From the NCBI GenBank assembly GCA_963846005.1, contig CAWJUH010000003.1, forward strand, positions 868,001-932,000: 64,000 bases of DNA, in the 5' to 3' direction. Of this stretch, positions 47,094 to 56,260 are shown one piece after another. The first letter of the stretch is position 1; every line of letters starts with the position of its first letter. Source of the stretch: CAVSUR01 sp963846005. Lineage in GTDB: Bacteria > Actinomycetota > Actinomycetes > Streptosporangiales > Streptosporangiaceae. Under the pieces are notes generated by a model. It saw nothing but the letters and a program-made list of their open reading frames with translations. It was not told where the DNA came from and did not search any database. Both the position numbers and the translations under genes were made by a program.

Positions 47094-47858
47094 ATGGCCG
47101 ACGAAGTGCTGGTGCAGGCCGCGGACGGGATCGGGGTCATCACGATCAACCGGCCGCAGGCCCGCAACGCGGTCAACGGGGCGGTGGCGGCGGGGATCGC
47201 GGCGGCGACCGACGAGTTCGACGCCCGCGACGACATCCGGGTGCTGGTGCTGACCGGGGCGGGCGGCACGTTCAGCGCCGGGATGGATCTCAAGGCGTTC
47301 GCCGGCGGCGACCTGCCGGTCGTGCCGGGCCGCGGCTTCGGCGGGATCACCGAGCGGCCGCCGGCCAAGCCGGTGATCGCCGCGGTCGAGGGCTACGCCC
47401 TGGCCGGCGGCTTCGAGCTGGCGCTGGCCTGCGACCTGATCGTGGCCAGCGAGACGGCGGTCTTCGGCCTGCCCGAGGTCAAGCGCGGGCTGGTGGCCGG
47501 GGCGGGCGGCCTGCTGCGGCTGCCGCAGCGGATCCCCTACCACCTGGCGATGGAGGTCGCGCTGACCGGCGGGCGCTTCCCGGCCGGCCTGATGCACGCG
47601 GCCGGGCTGGTCAGCCGGGTAGTCCCCGGCGGCCAGGCGGAAGCGGCCGCGCGTGAGCTGGCGGCGGACATCGCGCTCGGCGCGCCGCTCGCGCTGGCCG
47701 CGACCAAGCGGGTCATCACCGAGTCCGCGGACTGGCCTGCGGACCAGGCCTTCGCCCGGCAGGGCGAGATCATCGACCCGGTGTTCTCCTCGGCCGACGC
47801 GATGGAGGGCGCGGTCGCGTTCGCCGAGAAGCGGCCGCCGGCCTGGCGCGGCGAGTAA
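47094..47858 (+). CDS. enoyl-CoA hydratase/isomerase family protein (crotonase)
   Basis: A 254-residue crotonase: VITINRPQARNAVN, the oxyanion-hole segments LTGAGGTFSAGMDLKAFAGG and AAVEGYALAGGFELALACDLIVAS, with Glu in FGLPEVKRGLVAGAGGL. Probably hydrates an enoyl-CoA in beta-oxidation next to the preceding dehydrogenase. ATG 47094 with GGGGA upstream. It is convergent with the sigma-factor gene, 28 bp apart. The exact chain length or branching of the substrate cannot be told. Confidence 0.88.
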   Translation: MADEVLVQAADGIGVITINRPQARNAVNGAVAAGIAAATDEFDARDDIRVLVLTGAGGTFSAGMDLKAFAGGDLPVVPGRGFGGITERPPAKPVIAAVEGYALAGGFELALACDLIVASETAVFGLPEVKRGLVAGAGGLLRLPQRIPYHLAMEVALTGGRFPAGLMHAAGLVSRVVPGGQAEAAARELAADIALGAPLALAATKRVITESADWPADQAFARQGEIIDPVFSSADAMEGAVAFAEKRPPAWRGE

Positions 47859-47886
47859 CCGCCGTTCACCGCGCGGTGCTGGCGGG

Positions 47887-48501
47887 TCAGCCGGGCCGGG
47901 CGGACAGCGCGGGGCGCGGGGCGTACGGCGCGAGCGCGGCCCGCAGCCGGGCCCGGCCGCGGTGCAGCCGGGACATCACCGTGCCCACCGGCGTGCCCAT
48001 CAGCTCGGCGATCTCGGCGTACTGGTAGCCCTCGACGTCGGCCAGGTAGACCGCCGTCCGGAATTCCGCGGGCAGCGCGCGCAGCGCGCGCAGGATCTCG
48101 GAGTCGGGCAGCCGGTCCAGCGCCTCGGCCTCCGCCGACCGGGCCGGCGGCGCCACCGGGCTGCCGTCGGCCTGCTGCCAGTCGCCGGGCAGCCCGGTGA
48201 AGGCCTGGGCCGGCTCGCGGCGCTTCTTGCGGTAGGCGTTGATGAAGGTGTTGGCCAGGATCTTGTGCAGCCACGCCCGCATGTTGGTGCCCGGGGTGAA
48301 CTGGCCGTAGGACGCGTACGCCTTCGTCAGCGTCTCCTGCACCAGGTCCTCCGCGTCGCTGGCGTTGCGGGTCAGCCGCAGCGCCGCCGGGTACAGCTGC
48401 CGCTGGTAGGGCAGCGCCTCGCGGGCGAAGCGCACGGCGTCCCGCGCCCCGGGCGCGGACCGCTCCGCGCGGTCGCTGATCTGCTGCATCGGGCTCGTCA
48501 C
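47887..48501 (-). CDS. SigR/SigH-like ECF RNA polymerase sigma factor
   Basis: A 204-residue group IV sigma factor closest to the disulfide-stress SigR/SigH type. Region 2 reads DAEDLVQETLTKAYASYGQFTPGTNMRAWLHKILANTFINAYRKKRREP; region 4 reads VYLADVEGYQYAEIAELMGTPVGTVMSRLHRGR. The companion zinc anti-sigma factor (RsrA/RshA), normally the next gene, is absent: downstream lies only the convergent hydratase gene. GTG 48499-48501. No SigR-type GGAAT/GTT autoregulatory promoter was evident upstream, so regulation may differ from the classical system. Confidence 0.88.
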   Translation of the reverse strand: MTSPMQQISDRAERSAPGARDAVRFAREALPYQRQLYPAALRLTRNASDAEDLVQETLTKAYASYGQFTPGTNMRAWLHKILANTFINAYRKKRREPAQAFTGLPGDWQQADGSPVAPPARSAEAEALDRLPDSEILRALRALPAEFRTAVYLADVEGYQYAEIAELMGTPVGTVMSRLHRGRARLRAALAPYAPRPALSARPG

Positions 48502-48669
48502 CTTCGTCTTCGTCGTTGCCTGCTCATGAGTAGACGCTTTAATGAGGCGTTGCGATGCATCCCGCGGCCAAGATCGGGGGATTGCTGAGCGAACTTACAG
48601 CTCGCGTTCAGGTTTCCGGCCGGGCCCGGCAGTTGCGGCGGGCCGGCGCCGGTCAGGAGGGCAGCGCAG

Positions 48670-49560
48670 ATGCCGACCGGGGCACGGGACCCCGCCGCCG
48701 CGGCGCGGGCCGGCACCCTGCTGGTCGCCGGCGCGCCGATCGGGCGGCCGGAGGACGCATCGCCGCGGCTGGCCCGGGCGCTCGCGCAGGCGGAGATCAT
48801 CGCGGCCGAGGACACCCGCCGGGTCCGGCGGCTGGCCACCGCGCTCGGCGTCCGGCTCACCGGGCAGCTCATCCGCTACGACGACTACGCCGAGACCGAG
48901 CAGGCCGGCCTGCTGCTGGGCCTGCTGCGCGGCGGCCGGGACGTGCTGCTGGTCAGTGACGCCGGGATGCCGGCCATCAGCGACCCCGGCTACCGGCTGG
49001 TCGGCGCGGCCGCCGCCGCCGGGATCGCCGTCACCGTGCTGCCCGGGCCGTCCGCCGCCACCGCCGCCCTGGCGATCTCCGGGCTGCCGAGCGACCGGTT
49101 CTGTTTCGAGGGCTTCCTGCCGCCAGGAGCTGGCCAGCGGGACCGGCGCCTCGCCGCGCTGGCCGCCGAGCCGCGCACGCTGATCTTCTTCGCGGCCGCG
49201 CGGAACCTGGCCGAGGTGCTGACCGCCATGGCGCAGGCCCTCGGCGGCCAGCGGCGCGCGGTCGCGTGCCGGGAGCTGACCAAGACGCACGAGGAGATCA
49301 GGCGCGGCACGCTGGCCGGGCTGGCCGGCTGGGCCGCCGGCGGCACCCGCGGCGAGGTCACGCTGGTGGTCGAGGGCGGCACCGGGGCGGCCGCGCCGCT
49401 GGAGCAGGCCGTGGCCCAGGTCACGGAGCTGACGGAGGCCGGGATTTCCCGGCGCGACGCGGTGACCGCCGTCGCGGTGCTCGGCGGGCTGCCGCGCCGC
49501 GCGCTCTACAACGCGGTGGCCGGCGCCGGGCCGCCCCCCGGCCCCGGCGCGGGCGGCTGA
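48670..49560 (+). CDS. rsmI: 16S rRNA (cytidine-1402-2'-O)-methyltransferase RsmI
   Basis: SAM-dependent methyltransferase of 296 residues that modifies the 16S rRNA P-site nucleotide C1402. It has GTLLVAGAPIGRPEDASPR, IIAAEDTRRVRRL, LVSDAGMPAISDPGYRLV and LPGPSAATAALAISGLP, all tetrapyrrole-methylase-like RsmI landmarks. metG, tatD and rsmA follow on the same strand, a conserved actinobacterial cluster. It is divergent from the sigma factor. Confidence 0.93.
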   Translation: MPTGARDPAAAARAGTLLVAGAPIGRPEDASPRLARALAQAEIIAAEDTRRVRRLATALGVRLTGQLIRYDDYAETEQAGLLLGLLRGGRDVLLVSDAGMPAISDPGYRLVGAAAAAGIAVTVLPGPSAATAALAISGLPSDRFCFEGFLPPGAGQRDRRLAALAAEPRTLIFFAAARNLAEVLTAMAQALGGQRRAVACRELTKTHEEIRRGTLAGLAGWAAGGTRGEVTLVVEGGTGAAAPLEQAVAQVTELTEAGISRRDAVTAVAVLGGLPRRALYNAVAGAGPPPGPGAGG

Positions 49561-49623
49561 CCGGCCCGCCGCCGGCCCGGCGGTCCGCGTCCGGCGGTGC
49601 AGCGTTGGCTCTAGGCTGATGCC

Positions 49624-51420
49624 ATGTCGCCGACGCCCCGCCACATCCTTGCCGCACCCGCCTGGCCGTATGCCAACGGCCCGCGTCACATCGGGCACGT
49701 CTCGGGCTTCGGGCTGCCGTGCGACATGTTCTCCCGCTACCAGCGGATGGCCGGGAACCGGGTGCTGATGGTCAGCGGCACCGACGAGCACGGCACCCCG
49801 ATCCAGGTGCAGGCCGAGGCCGAGGGGCTGACCGCCCGGCAGCTCGCCGACCGCTACAACCGGGTCATCGCGCAGGACCTGCACGGCCTGGACATGTCCT
49901 ACGACCTGTTCACCCGGACCACCACGAGGAACCACTACGCGGTCACCCAGGAGATCTTCCGCGGCCTGTACGCCAACGGGTATGTGTTCCCGAAGGCCAC
50001 GATGGGCGCGATCTCGCCGTCCACCGGCCGGACCCTGCCCGACCGCTACATCGAGGGCACCTGCCCGATCTGCGGCTACGACGGGGCCCGCGGCGACCAG
50101 TGCGACAACTGCGGCAACCAGCTCGACCCCGCCGACCTGATCAACCCGCGCTCGAAGATCAACGGCGAGACGCCGGTGTTCGCCGAGACCGAGCAGTTCT
50201 TCCTCGACCTGCCCGCGTTCGCCGGGGTACTCGGCAGCTGGCTGCAGTCCAAGGGCGGCCAGTGGCGCTCCAACGTGCTGAAGTTCTCCCTCAACCTGCT
50301 GGATGACCTGCAGCCGCGGGCGATCACCCGGGACCTGGACTGGGGCGTGCCGATCCCGCTGGAGGGCTGGCAGGACCGCCCGGACAAGCGGATCTACGTC
50401 TGGTTCGACGCGGTGATCGGGTACCTGTCGGCGTCGGTGGAATGGGCCCGCCGGTCCGGCGACCCGGACGCCTGGCGGGCCTGGTGGCAGGACCCCGGGG
50501 CGCAGGCCTATTACTTCATGGGCAAGGACAACATCGTCTTCCACGCCGAGATCTGGCCGGCCATGCTGCTCGGCTACAACGGCCAGGGCAGCCGCGGCGG
50601 CCAGCCCGGCGCGCTCGGCGCGCTGAACCTGCCCACCGAGGTGGTGGCCAGCGAATACCTCACCATGGAGGGCCGCAAGTTCTCCTCCTCCCGGGCCGTC
50701 GTCATCTACGTGCGCGACTTCCTGGAGCGCTACGACGTGGACGCGCTGCGCTACTACGTGGCCGTGGCCGGGCCGGAGAACCAGGACACCGACTTCACCT
50801 GGTCGGAGTTCATCCGGCGGAATAACGACGAGCTGGTGGCCAACTGGGGCAACCTGGTCAACCGGTCGGTCTCGTTCGCCGCCCGCAACATCGGCGAGAT
50901 CCCGGCCCCGGGCGCGCAGGCCGACGCGGACCTGGCCATCTTGCAGCGGTCCAGGGACGCGTTCGCGGCGGTCGGGGCCGAGCTGTCCCGGTCCCGGTTC
51001 AAGGCGGCCATCACCGAGGCGATGCGCACCGTCGCCGAGGCCAACAAGTACCTGTCCGACCAGGCGCCGTGGAAGCTGCGCGAGTCCGACCCGGAGCGGA
51101 TGCGGACGATCTGCCACACCGCGCTGCAGCTGGTCGACGACGGCAAGACGCTGCTCACCCCGTTCCTGCCCCGCTCGTCGCAGCAGGTGTCCGCGATGCT
51201 CGGCGGCACCGGCGAATGGTCGGGGATGCCGCGGGTCGACGAGGTGGACGAGGACGGCGGGCCGTCCTACCCGGTGATCACCGGCGACTACGCCCGGGCG
51301 CCCCGGTGGGAGTCCGCGCCGATCCGGCCCGGCACGCCGCTGGCCGCGCCCACGCCGCTGTTCGCCAAGCTGGACCCGGCGCTGGCCGAGGAGGAGCTGG
51401 CCCGGCTGGAATCCACGTGA
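49624..51420 (+). CDS. metG: methionyl-tRNA synthetase
   Basis: Class I synthetase of 598 residues. HIGH-type motif PYANGPRHIGH, zinc knuckle CPICGYDGARGDQCDNCG, the conserved GKDNIVFHAEIWPA, KMSKS-type motif GRKFSSSR, and a helical anticodon-binding domain ending LARLEST. No C-terminal tRNA-binding domain is attached. The stop overlaps the tatD GTG as GTGA. Confidence 0.96.
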   Translation: MSPTPRHILAAPAWPYANGPRHIGHVSGFGLPCDMFSRYQRMAGNRVLMVSGTDEHGTPIQVQAEAEGLTARQLADRYNRVIAQDLHGLDMSYDLFTRTTTRNHYAVTQEIFRGLYANGYVFPKATMGAISPSTGRTLPDRYIEGTCPICGYDGARGDQCDNCGNQLDPADLINPRSKINGETPVFAETEQFFLDLPAFAGVLGSWLQSKGGQWRSNVLKFSLNLLDDLQPRAITRDLDWGVPIPLEGWQDRPDKRIYVWFDAVIGYLSASVEWARRSGDPDAWRAWWQDPGAQAYYFMGKDNIVFHAEIWPAMLLGYNGQGSRGGQPGALGALNLPTEVVASEYLTMEGRKFSSSRAVVIYVRDFLERYDVDALRYYVAVAGPENQDTDFTWSEFIRRNNDELVANWGNLVNRSVSFAARNIGEIPAPGAQADADLAILQRSRDAFAAVGAELSRSRFKAAITEAMRTVAEANKYLSDQAPWKLRESDPERMRTICHTALQLVDDGKTLLTPFLPRSSQQVSAMLGGTGEWSGMPRVDEVDEDGGPSYPVITGDYARAPRWESAPIRPGTPLAAPTPLFAKLDPALAEEELARLEST

Positions 51421-52241
51421 GCCTCGGCCGCCCCCCGGCGCCGCCGCCCGAGCCGCTGCCCGCGGCGATCTGCGACAGCCACTGCCACCTGGACATGATC
51501 TCCGAGCCGGCCGGCCAGGCGCTGGCGCAGGCCGCCGCGGCCGGGGTGACCAGGGTGGTGACGGTCGGCTGCGACGTGCCGTCGTCGCGCTGGGCGGCAG
51601 GCCTCGCGGCCGCCCGGCCTGAGGTGTACGCCGCGGTGGCCGTTCACCCGAACGAGACCCCGGCCGCCGCGGCCACCGCCGCGGAGCGGGACGAGGTGCT
51701 CGCGCAGATCGCCGCCCTGGCCGGGCAGGAGCGGGTGCGGGCGGTCGGCGAGACCGGCCTGGACTACTACCGCGACAGCGCCCCGCCGGCGCTGCAGCAG
51801 GAATGGTTCCGCGCCCACATCGAGATCGCCAGGGTCACGGGCAAGCCGCTGATGATCCACGACCGGGACGCGCACGCGGACGTGCTGAAGATCCTGGCCG
51901 ACGAGGAGCCGCCGGAGACGGTGATCTTCCACTGCTTCTCCGGTGACGCCGAGATGGCGCGGGCCTGCGCGCGGGCCGGCTACATCCTGTCGTTCGCCGG
52001 CACGGTCACCTTCGGCTCAGCCCGGACGCTGCGGGAGGCGGCGGCCGTGGTGCCGGCGGACCTGCTGCTGGTGGAGACCGACGCCCCGTTCCTGGCCCCG
52101 GCGCCGAACCGGGGCAAGGCCAACGCGCCTGCCCAGGTCGCGCACACGCTGCGGGCGATCGCGCAGATCCGGCAGGCTGACGTGGCGCAGCTGTGCGCCC
52201 AGGTGGCCGCGACCGCCGAGCGCGTCTTCGGGCCCTGGTAA
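51417..52241 (+). CDS. tatD: TatD family metal-dependent DNase
   Basis: A 274-residue TIM-barrel hydrolase: DSHCHLDM metal motif, VAVHPNE, GETGLDYYRD, MIHDRDAHAD, HCFSG and VETDAPFLAPAPNRGKANAP, all TatD signatures. It probably acts as a 3'-5' exonuclease or in DNA quality control. GTG 51417 overlaps the metG stop (GTGA), so it is coupled to metG; rsmA follows 6 bp downstream. Confidence 0.94.
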   Translation: MSLGRPPAPPPEPLPAAICDSHCHLDMISEPAGQALAQAAAAGVTRVVTVGCDVPSSRWAAGLAAARPEVYAAVAVHPNETPAAAATAAERDEVLAQIAALAGQERVRAVGETGLDYYRDSAPPALQQEWFRAHIEIARVTGKPLMIHDRDAHADVLKILADEEPPETVIFHCFSGDAEMARACARAGYILSFAGTVTFGSARTLREAAAVVPADLLLVETDAPFLAPAPNRGKANAPAQVAHTLRAIAQIRQADVAQLCAQVAATAERVFGPW

Positions 52242-52247
52242 CCGGCC

Positions 52248-53309
52248 GTGCCCGCGGCCGGCCTGCTCGGGCCCACCGACATCCGGCAGCTAGCGGCCCG
52301 GCTGGGCCTCCGGCCGTCCAGGCGGCTCGGCCAGAACTTCGTCGTCGATGCCGGGACGGTGACCAGGATCACCGCGCTGGCCGGGGTCGGGCCGGATGAC
52401 ACCGTGCTGGAGGTCGGGCCCGGGTTCGGCTCGCTGACCCTGCCGCTGCTGGCCGCGGCCGGCCGGGTGACCGCGGTGGAGGTCGACCCGCTGCTGGCCG
52501 CGGAGCTGCCGCGCACGGTCGCGGCCCGGGCGCCGGCCCTCGCCGGGCGGCTGATAGTCGTCACCGCCGACGCGGCCCGGGTGACCGGCCTGCCCGGCCC
52601 GCCGCCCACCGCGCTGGTGGCCAACCTGCCCTACAACGCCGCGGTCCCGGTGGTGCTGCACCTGCTGGCCACGGTGGGCTCGCTGCGCCGCGGGCTGGTC
52701 ATGGTGCAGGCCGAGGTGGCCGAGCGGATGAGCGCCGCGCCGGGCAGCCGGGTGTACGGCGTGCCGTCGGTCAAGCTGGCCTGGTACGCCGCCGCCCGGC
52801 TGGCCGGCCAGGTGCCGCGCAGCGTGTTCTGGCCGGTGCCGCGGGTCGACTCGGGCCTGGTGGCCTTCACCCGGCGCGACCCGCCGGTGCCGCGCACGGC
52901 CGGGGCCACCGCGCGGCCGGCCACCGCCGCCGGGCCCGCCGCCCCGCCGGAGCCCGCCGCCCTGCCGGAGCCCGCCGCCCCGCCGGAGCCCGCCGCCCCG
53001 CCGGCCGCCCCGCCTGGGCCCGCCCCGCCCGGCCGGGAGGAGGTGTTCGCGGTCGTCGACGCCGCGTTCTCCCAGCGGCGCAAGACGCTGCGCGCCGCGC
53101 TGGCCGCCTGGGCCGGTTCGCCGGCCGCCGCCGAGCGGTTGCTGCGCGCGGCCGGGATCGACCCGGCCCGCCGCGGCGAGGAGCTCGCGGTGGCCGATTT
53201 CGCCGCCATCGCCGCCGCAGCCGCCGGCTCCGCGGACGCCGGTGTCCGCGGCGGCGGCTCCGCCGGGCCGGTCCCCGGCGGTCAGGGCGCCGGGCAGGCG
53301 CCGCCGTAG
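52248..53309 (+). CDS. rsmA: 16S rRNA dimethyladenosine transferase RsmA (KsgA) with low-complexity insert
   Basis: RsmA dimethylates two adjacent adenines in the 3' hairpin of 16S rRNA. The 353-residue protein has SRRLGQNFVVDAG, the SAM loop VLEVGPGFGSLT, the catalytic ANLPYN and WPVPRVDSGLVAFTRR. Between the catalytic and helical C-terminal domains lies an insert of about 50 residues made of Pro-Glu-Ala repeats (EPAALPEP, EPAAPPEP). The C-terminus is a Gly-rich tail. GTG 52248 follows tatD by 6 bp. The 3' end overlaps the convergent M1 peptidase gene by 28 bp. Confidence 0.93.
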   Translation: MPAAGLLGPTDIRQLAARLGLRPSRRLGQNFVVDAGTVTRITALAGVGPDDTVLEVGPGFGSLTLPLLAAAGRVTAVEVDPLLAAELPRTVAARAPALAGRLIVVTADAARVTGLPGPPPTALVANLPYNAAVPVVLHLLATVGSLRRGLVMVQAEVAERMSAAPGSRVYGVPSVKLAWYAAARLAGQVPRSVFWPVPRVDSGLVAFTRRDPPVPRTAGATARPATAAGPAAPPEPAALPEPAAPPEPAAPPAAPPGPAPPGREEVFAVVDAAFSQRRKTLRAALAAWAGSPAAAERLLRAAGIDPARRGEELAVADFAAIAAAAAGSADAGVRGGGSAGPVPGGQGAGQAPP

Positions 53310-55162
53310 AACCCGGGGCCGGCCAGGCCGGGACCGGTCAGGGCCGGCCGGCGCGCGCCGCCCCCGGCCGGGTAGGCGGTGTCGAACCACTGCCGGAAGA
53401 ACGCGGTCAGCCGCGCCTGACAGGGCGGCCTGGAGTCGGGCAGGTAGCGGATGAAGCCCGCCTCCAGCTGCGGCTCGGTGATGGACCGGCCGCCGTATTC
53501 GCGCTGCAGCCGGATCAGGGCCGCGGTGAAGCGGGCGTGGCCGAGTATCTGCCGCAGCGCGATGTAGGCGACGCCCGGCCGGGTGTAGGTGTTGTCCCCG
53601 GCGAACAGCAGGTACGGCGTCGGGTCGGACGGCGCGGTGGTCCAGAACTGGCCGCCGCTGGCGTAGCTGCGGCCGAACTGGCGGACCAGGCTGCGCTGGA
53701 ACGCGCGCTGCCCGGCCGCGGTGCCCGGGCCGCCCGCGGCGTCCTCCGCCAGCCGGGCGTGGTAGAGGTACTCGGCCAGGGTGGCGAGGCCCTCCTTGTA
53801 GAAGGTCATCTGGTAGCCGCCCTCGGTGACGTGATCGCCCCACCACTGGTGCATGTTCTCGTGGTAGAGGGTGTCGGTGTCGATCTCGCCGCCGGAGAAG
53901 GTGATCATGGTCTGCATCTCCTCCTCGAAGGAGGCCGGCGGCAGGCCGACCACCACCCCGTCGGAGCTGAACGGGAACGGGCCGGTGAACGCCGACTCGA
54001 ACCGCGTGATCTCCGGCTGCAGGTTCATGACCTTCAGGTTGGCGGCCTTGCGGCGGGCACTGAGCGAGCTGGCCTGTGCCTGGTAGAACGGGATCCCGTC
54101 GGCGCGGTGCTCGGTCAGGGTGAAATGGCCGACGCTGTCCTCGACCAGGTAGCTGGCCACCGGCTCGGGTGAGTGCCAGTGCCAGGTCACCGAGCCGCGG
54201 CGGAACTGCGCGTCCGGGGAGTTGCGGTGCTCCCATTCCAGGATGCCGTTGGCCAGCACGGTGCGCCCGGCGGTGACCGTGTCGTAGAAGTCGTAGGCCG
54301 GCTTGGCGGTGGGGTAGTCGTTCAGCGGCATCCAGTCCTCGGTGCCGACCGGCTCGGTGGTGACGAAGCCGCCGTCGCCCCTCGGCTGATCGGATACGAA
54401 CCAGCCTTCGGTGGTGCCGTCGCCGTCGGTGTGCACGCCGGGCCGCCCGGTGTAGTAGACCGCAACGCGGAAGCTCGCGCCGCGCCTGATCGGCCGGCCC
54501 GGGGTGATGACCAGCTTGTTGGCCGGGCACAGGGTGCCGTTCTGCGCGTTGCGCTGCCGGAAGCTGGTGGACTTCAGCTCGGGCGTGCAGGCCGGCGGCA
54601 GCGGGTTGTGCCGCGGGCCGCCGACCGGGGTGTTCTCCGAGGCCTCGTGGGCCAGCGGGTTCGGGTCGCCCGGCCCGTTCGGGTCACCGGGGTAGGCCGG
54701 CCGGGCGAACCGGAAGGAGGCTGCCGCGCCGTCCACGGTGACCCGCTGCACGTGCAGGTCGGGCCCGATCGCGGTGTTGGCCAGCGACCGCCGCTCGAGG
54801 TCCAGGCTGAAGCTGGTCAGGCACTGGGTCGCCCGGTCGGTCAGCACCACGTGATTACCGGGCAGGAACCGGTTCGCGGCCGCGTCGTAGACCAGGTCGA
54901 CGCTGGTGTGCACGCTCGCGTAGCCGCCGTTGCCGGTGTCGGGATACAGGTGCGCGCCGTAGCCGGACAGCGTCCGGGCCCCCGGCCCGCACCGTCCCCC
55001 GCTCCCGGCCTGCCCCGCGGCCAGCGAGGGCGGCGCGGACAGCACCGGCAGCAGCGCGGCAGCGATCAGCGCGGCGGCGGCCAGCGCGGCCAGGCCGGGC
55101 GCGGGACGGGCGCGCCGGGAGGCGCGCGCGGCACCGGCCTGGTGCCCGGCGGTCTTGGTCAT
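53282..55162 (-). CDS. secreted M1 family metallopeptidase
   Basis: A 626-residue aminopeptidase-type zinc protease. The N-terminus has RRARPAPGLAALAAAALIAAALLPVLSAPPSLAAG, a signal peptide with likely cleavage near SLAAG. The zinc motif HENMHQWW (HExxH) is followed by KEGLATLAEYL with the third ligand Glu, and the M1 core SFEEEMQTMITFSG replaces the usual GAMEN loop. The product is secreted or wall-associated. ATG 55160-55162. It is divergent from ispE and convergent with rsmA. Confidence 0.9.
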   Translation of the reverse strand: MTKTAGHQAGAARASRRARPAPGLAALAAAALIAAALLPVLSAPPSLAAGQAGSGGRCGPGARTLSGYGAHLYPDTGNGGYASVHTSVDLVYDAAANRFLPGNHVVLTDRATQCLTSFSLDLERRSLANTAIGPDLHVQRVTVDGAAASFRFARPAYPGDPNGPGDPNPLAHEASENTPVGGPRHNPLPPACTPELKSTSFRQRNAQNGTLCPANKLVITPGRPIRRGASFRVAVYYTGRPGVHTDGDGTTEGWFVSDQPRGDGGFVTTEPVGTEDWMPLNDYPTAKPAYDFYDTVTAGRTVLANGILEWEHRNSPDAQFRRGSVTWHWHSPEPVASYLVEDSVGHFTLTEHRADGIPFYQAQASSLSARRKAANLKVMNLQPEITRFESAFTGPFPFSSDGVVVGLPPASFEEEMQTMITFSGGEIDTDTLYHENMHQWWGDHVTEGGYQMTFYKEGLATLAEYLYHARLAEDAAGGPGTAAGQRAFQRSLVRQFGRSYASGGQFWTTAPSDPTPYLLFAGDNTYTRPGVAYIALRQILGHARFTAALIRLQREYGGRSITEPQLEAGFIRYLPDSRPPCQARLTAFFRQWFDTAYPAGGGARRPALTGPGLAGPGFYGGACPAP

Positions 55163-55285
55163 AGTCGCTCGCCTTCGCCCGTTTGAGCAGATGCACCCGG
55201 TGTGCACCCTTTGCCTGTTCCCCGGATCTGGCGATTTCAGACCCGGGCGCGGCATCCAACCGCCCGCGCCTGGGATCATCGTCAG

Positions 55286-56257
55286 GTGACCTCAGTGACC
55301 ACCGGGCCGGGCGGATCCGCCGTGACCGTCCGGGTGCCGGCCAAGGTGAACCTCCAGCTCGCGGTGGGGCCGCAGCGCGCGGACGGTTACCACGACCTGG
55401 TCACGATCTTCCACGCCGTCTCGCTGTTCGACGAGATCACCGTGTCGCGGGCCGAGCGCGGCGCGGTGCGGGTGACCGGCGAGGGCGCCGGCGCGGTGCC
55501 GCGCGGCAGCGCGAATCTGGCCGCCATGGCCGCCGCCGCGCTGGCCCGCGAGGTGTCAGCGCGGGCTGACCGGGCCGGGCAGCCGCCGGTGCTGATCGAG
55601 ATACGCAAGCGGATTCCGGTGGCCGCGGGGCTGGCGGGCGGCAGCGCGGACGCCGCCGCCGCCCTGGTGGCCTGCAACGAGCTCTGGCGGGCCGGGCTCA
55701 CCGCCCCGGAACTGGCGCAGATCGCCGCGCAGCTCGGCAGCGACGTGCCGTTCGCGCTGGCCGGCGGGACGGCGATCGGCCAGGGCCGCGGCGAGCTGCT
55801 CACCCCCGCCCTGGTGACCGGCAGCTACCACTGGGTGCTTGCGTTCGCGGCCGGCTCGCTGACCACCCCGGAGGTCTACGCGACCTGCGACCGGCTGCGG
55901 GCCCGGGCCGCCGACGGCCACCGGCAGGAGGCCGGGTCGGCCCCGAGCGCCGGCCTGCTGGCCGCGCTGCGCTCGGGCGACCCGGCCGCGGTCGGCCCGC
56001 TGCTCAGCAACGACCTGCAGGCCGCCGCGGTCTCGCTGATGCCCGGGCTGCGCCGGACGCTGAACGCCGGGCGGGCGCACGGGGCGCTCGGCGCGATCGT
56101 GTCCGGCTCCGGCCCGGCCTGCGCCTTCCTGGCCGCCGACGCGCGCGCGGCCGCGGACCTGGCCGTCGGGCTGGCCGGCGCCGGGGTCTGCCGGGCGGCC
56201 GTGCAGGTCACCGGCCCGGTGCCCGGCGCGGCCGTGCTGGCCGGGCAGGAGAGCTAG
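55286..56257 (+). CDS. ispE: 4-diphosphocytidyl-2-C-methyl-D-erythritol kinase IspE
   Basis: GHMP kinase of the MEP isoprenoid pathway, 323 residues. It has VPAKVNLQLAVGPQRADGYHDL, the ATP-binding PVAAGLAGGSADAAAALVA and the late VSGSGPACAFLAAD. The start is taken at GTG 55286 (VTSVTTGPGG) because conservation begins soon after; another in-frame GTG is at 55295 and there is no strong ribosome binding site. The ABC-F gene starts three bases after the stop, so the two are co-transcribed, as commonly found in actinomycetes. Confidence 0.94.
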   Translation: MTSVTTGPGGSAVTVRVPAKVNLQLAVGPQRADGYHDLVTIFHAVSLFDEITVSRAERGAVRVTGEGAGAVPRGSANLAAMAAAALAREVSARADRAGQPPVLIEIRKRIPVAAGLAGGSADAAAALVACNELWRAGLTAPELAQIAAQLGSDVPFALAGGTAIGQGRGELLTPALVTGSYHWVLAFAAGSLTTPEVYATCDRLRARAADGHRQEAGSAPSAGLLAALRSGDPAAVGPLLSNDLQAAAVSLMPGLRRTLNAGRAHGALGAIVSGSGPACAFLAADARAAADLAVGLAGAGVCRAAVQVTGPVPGAAVLAGQES

Positions 56258-56260
56258 GGC

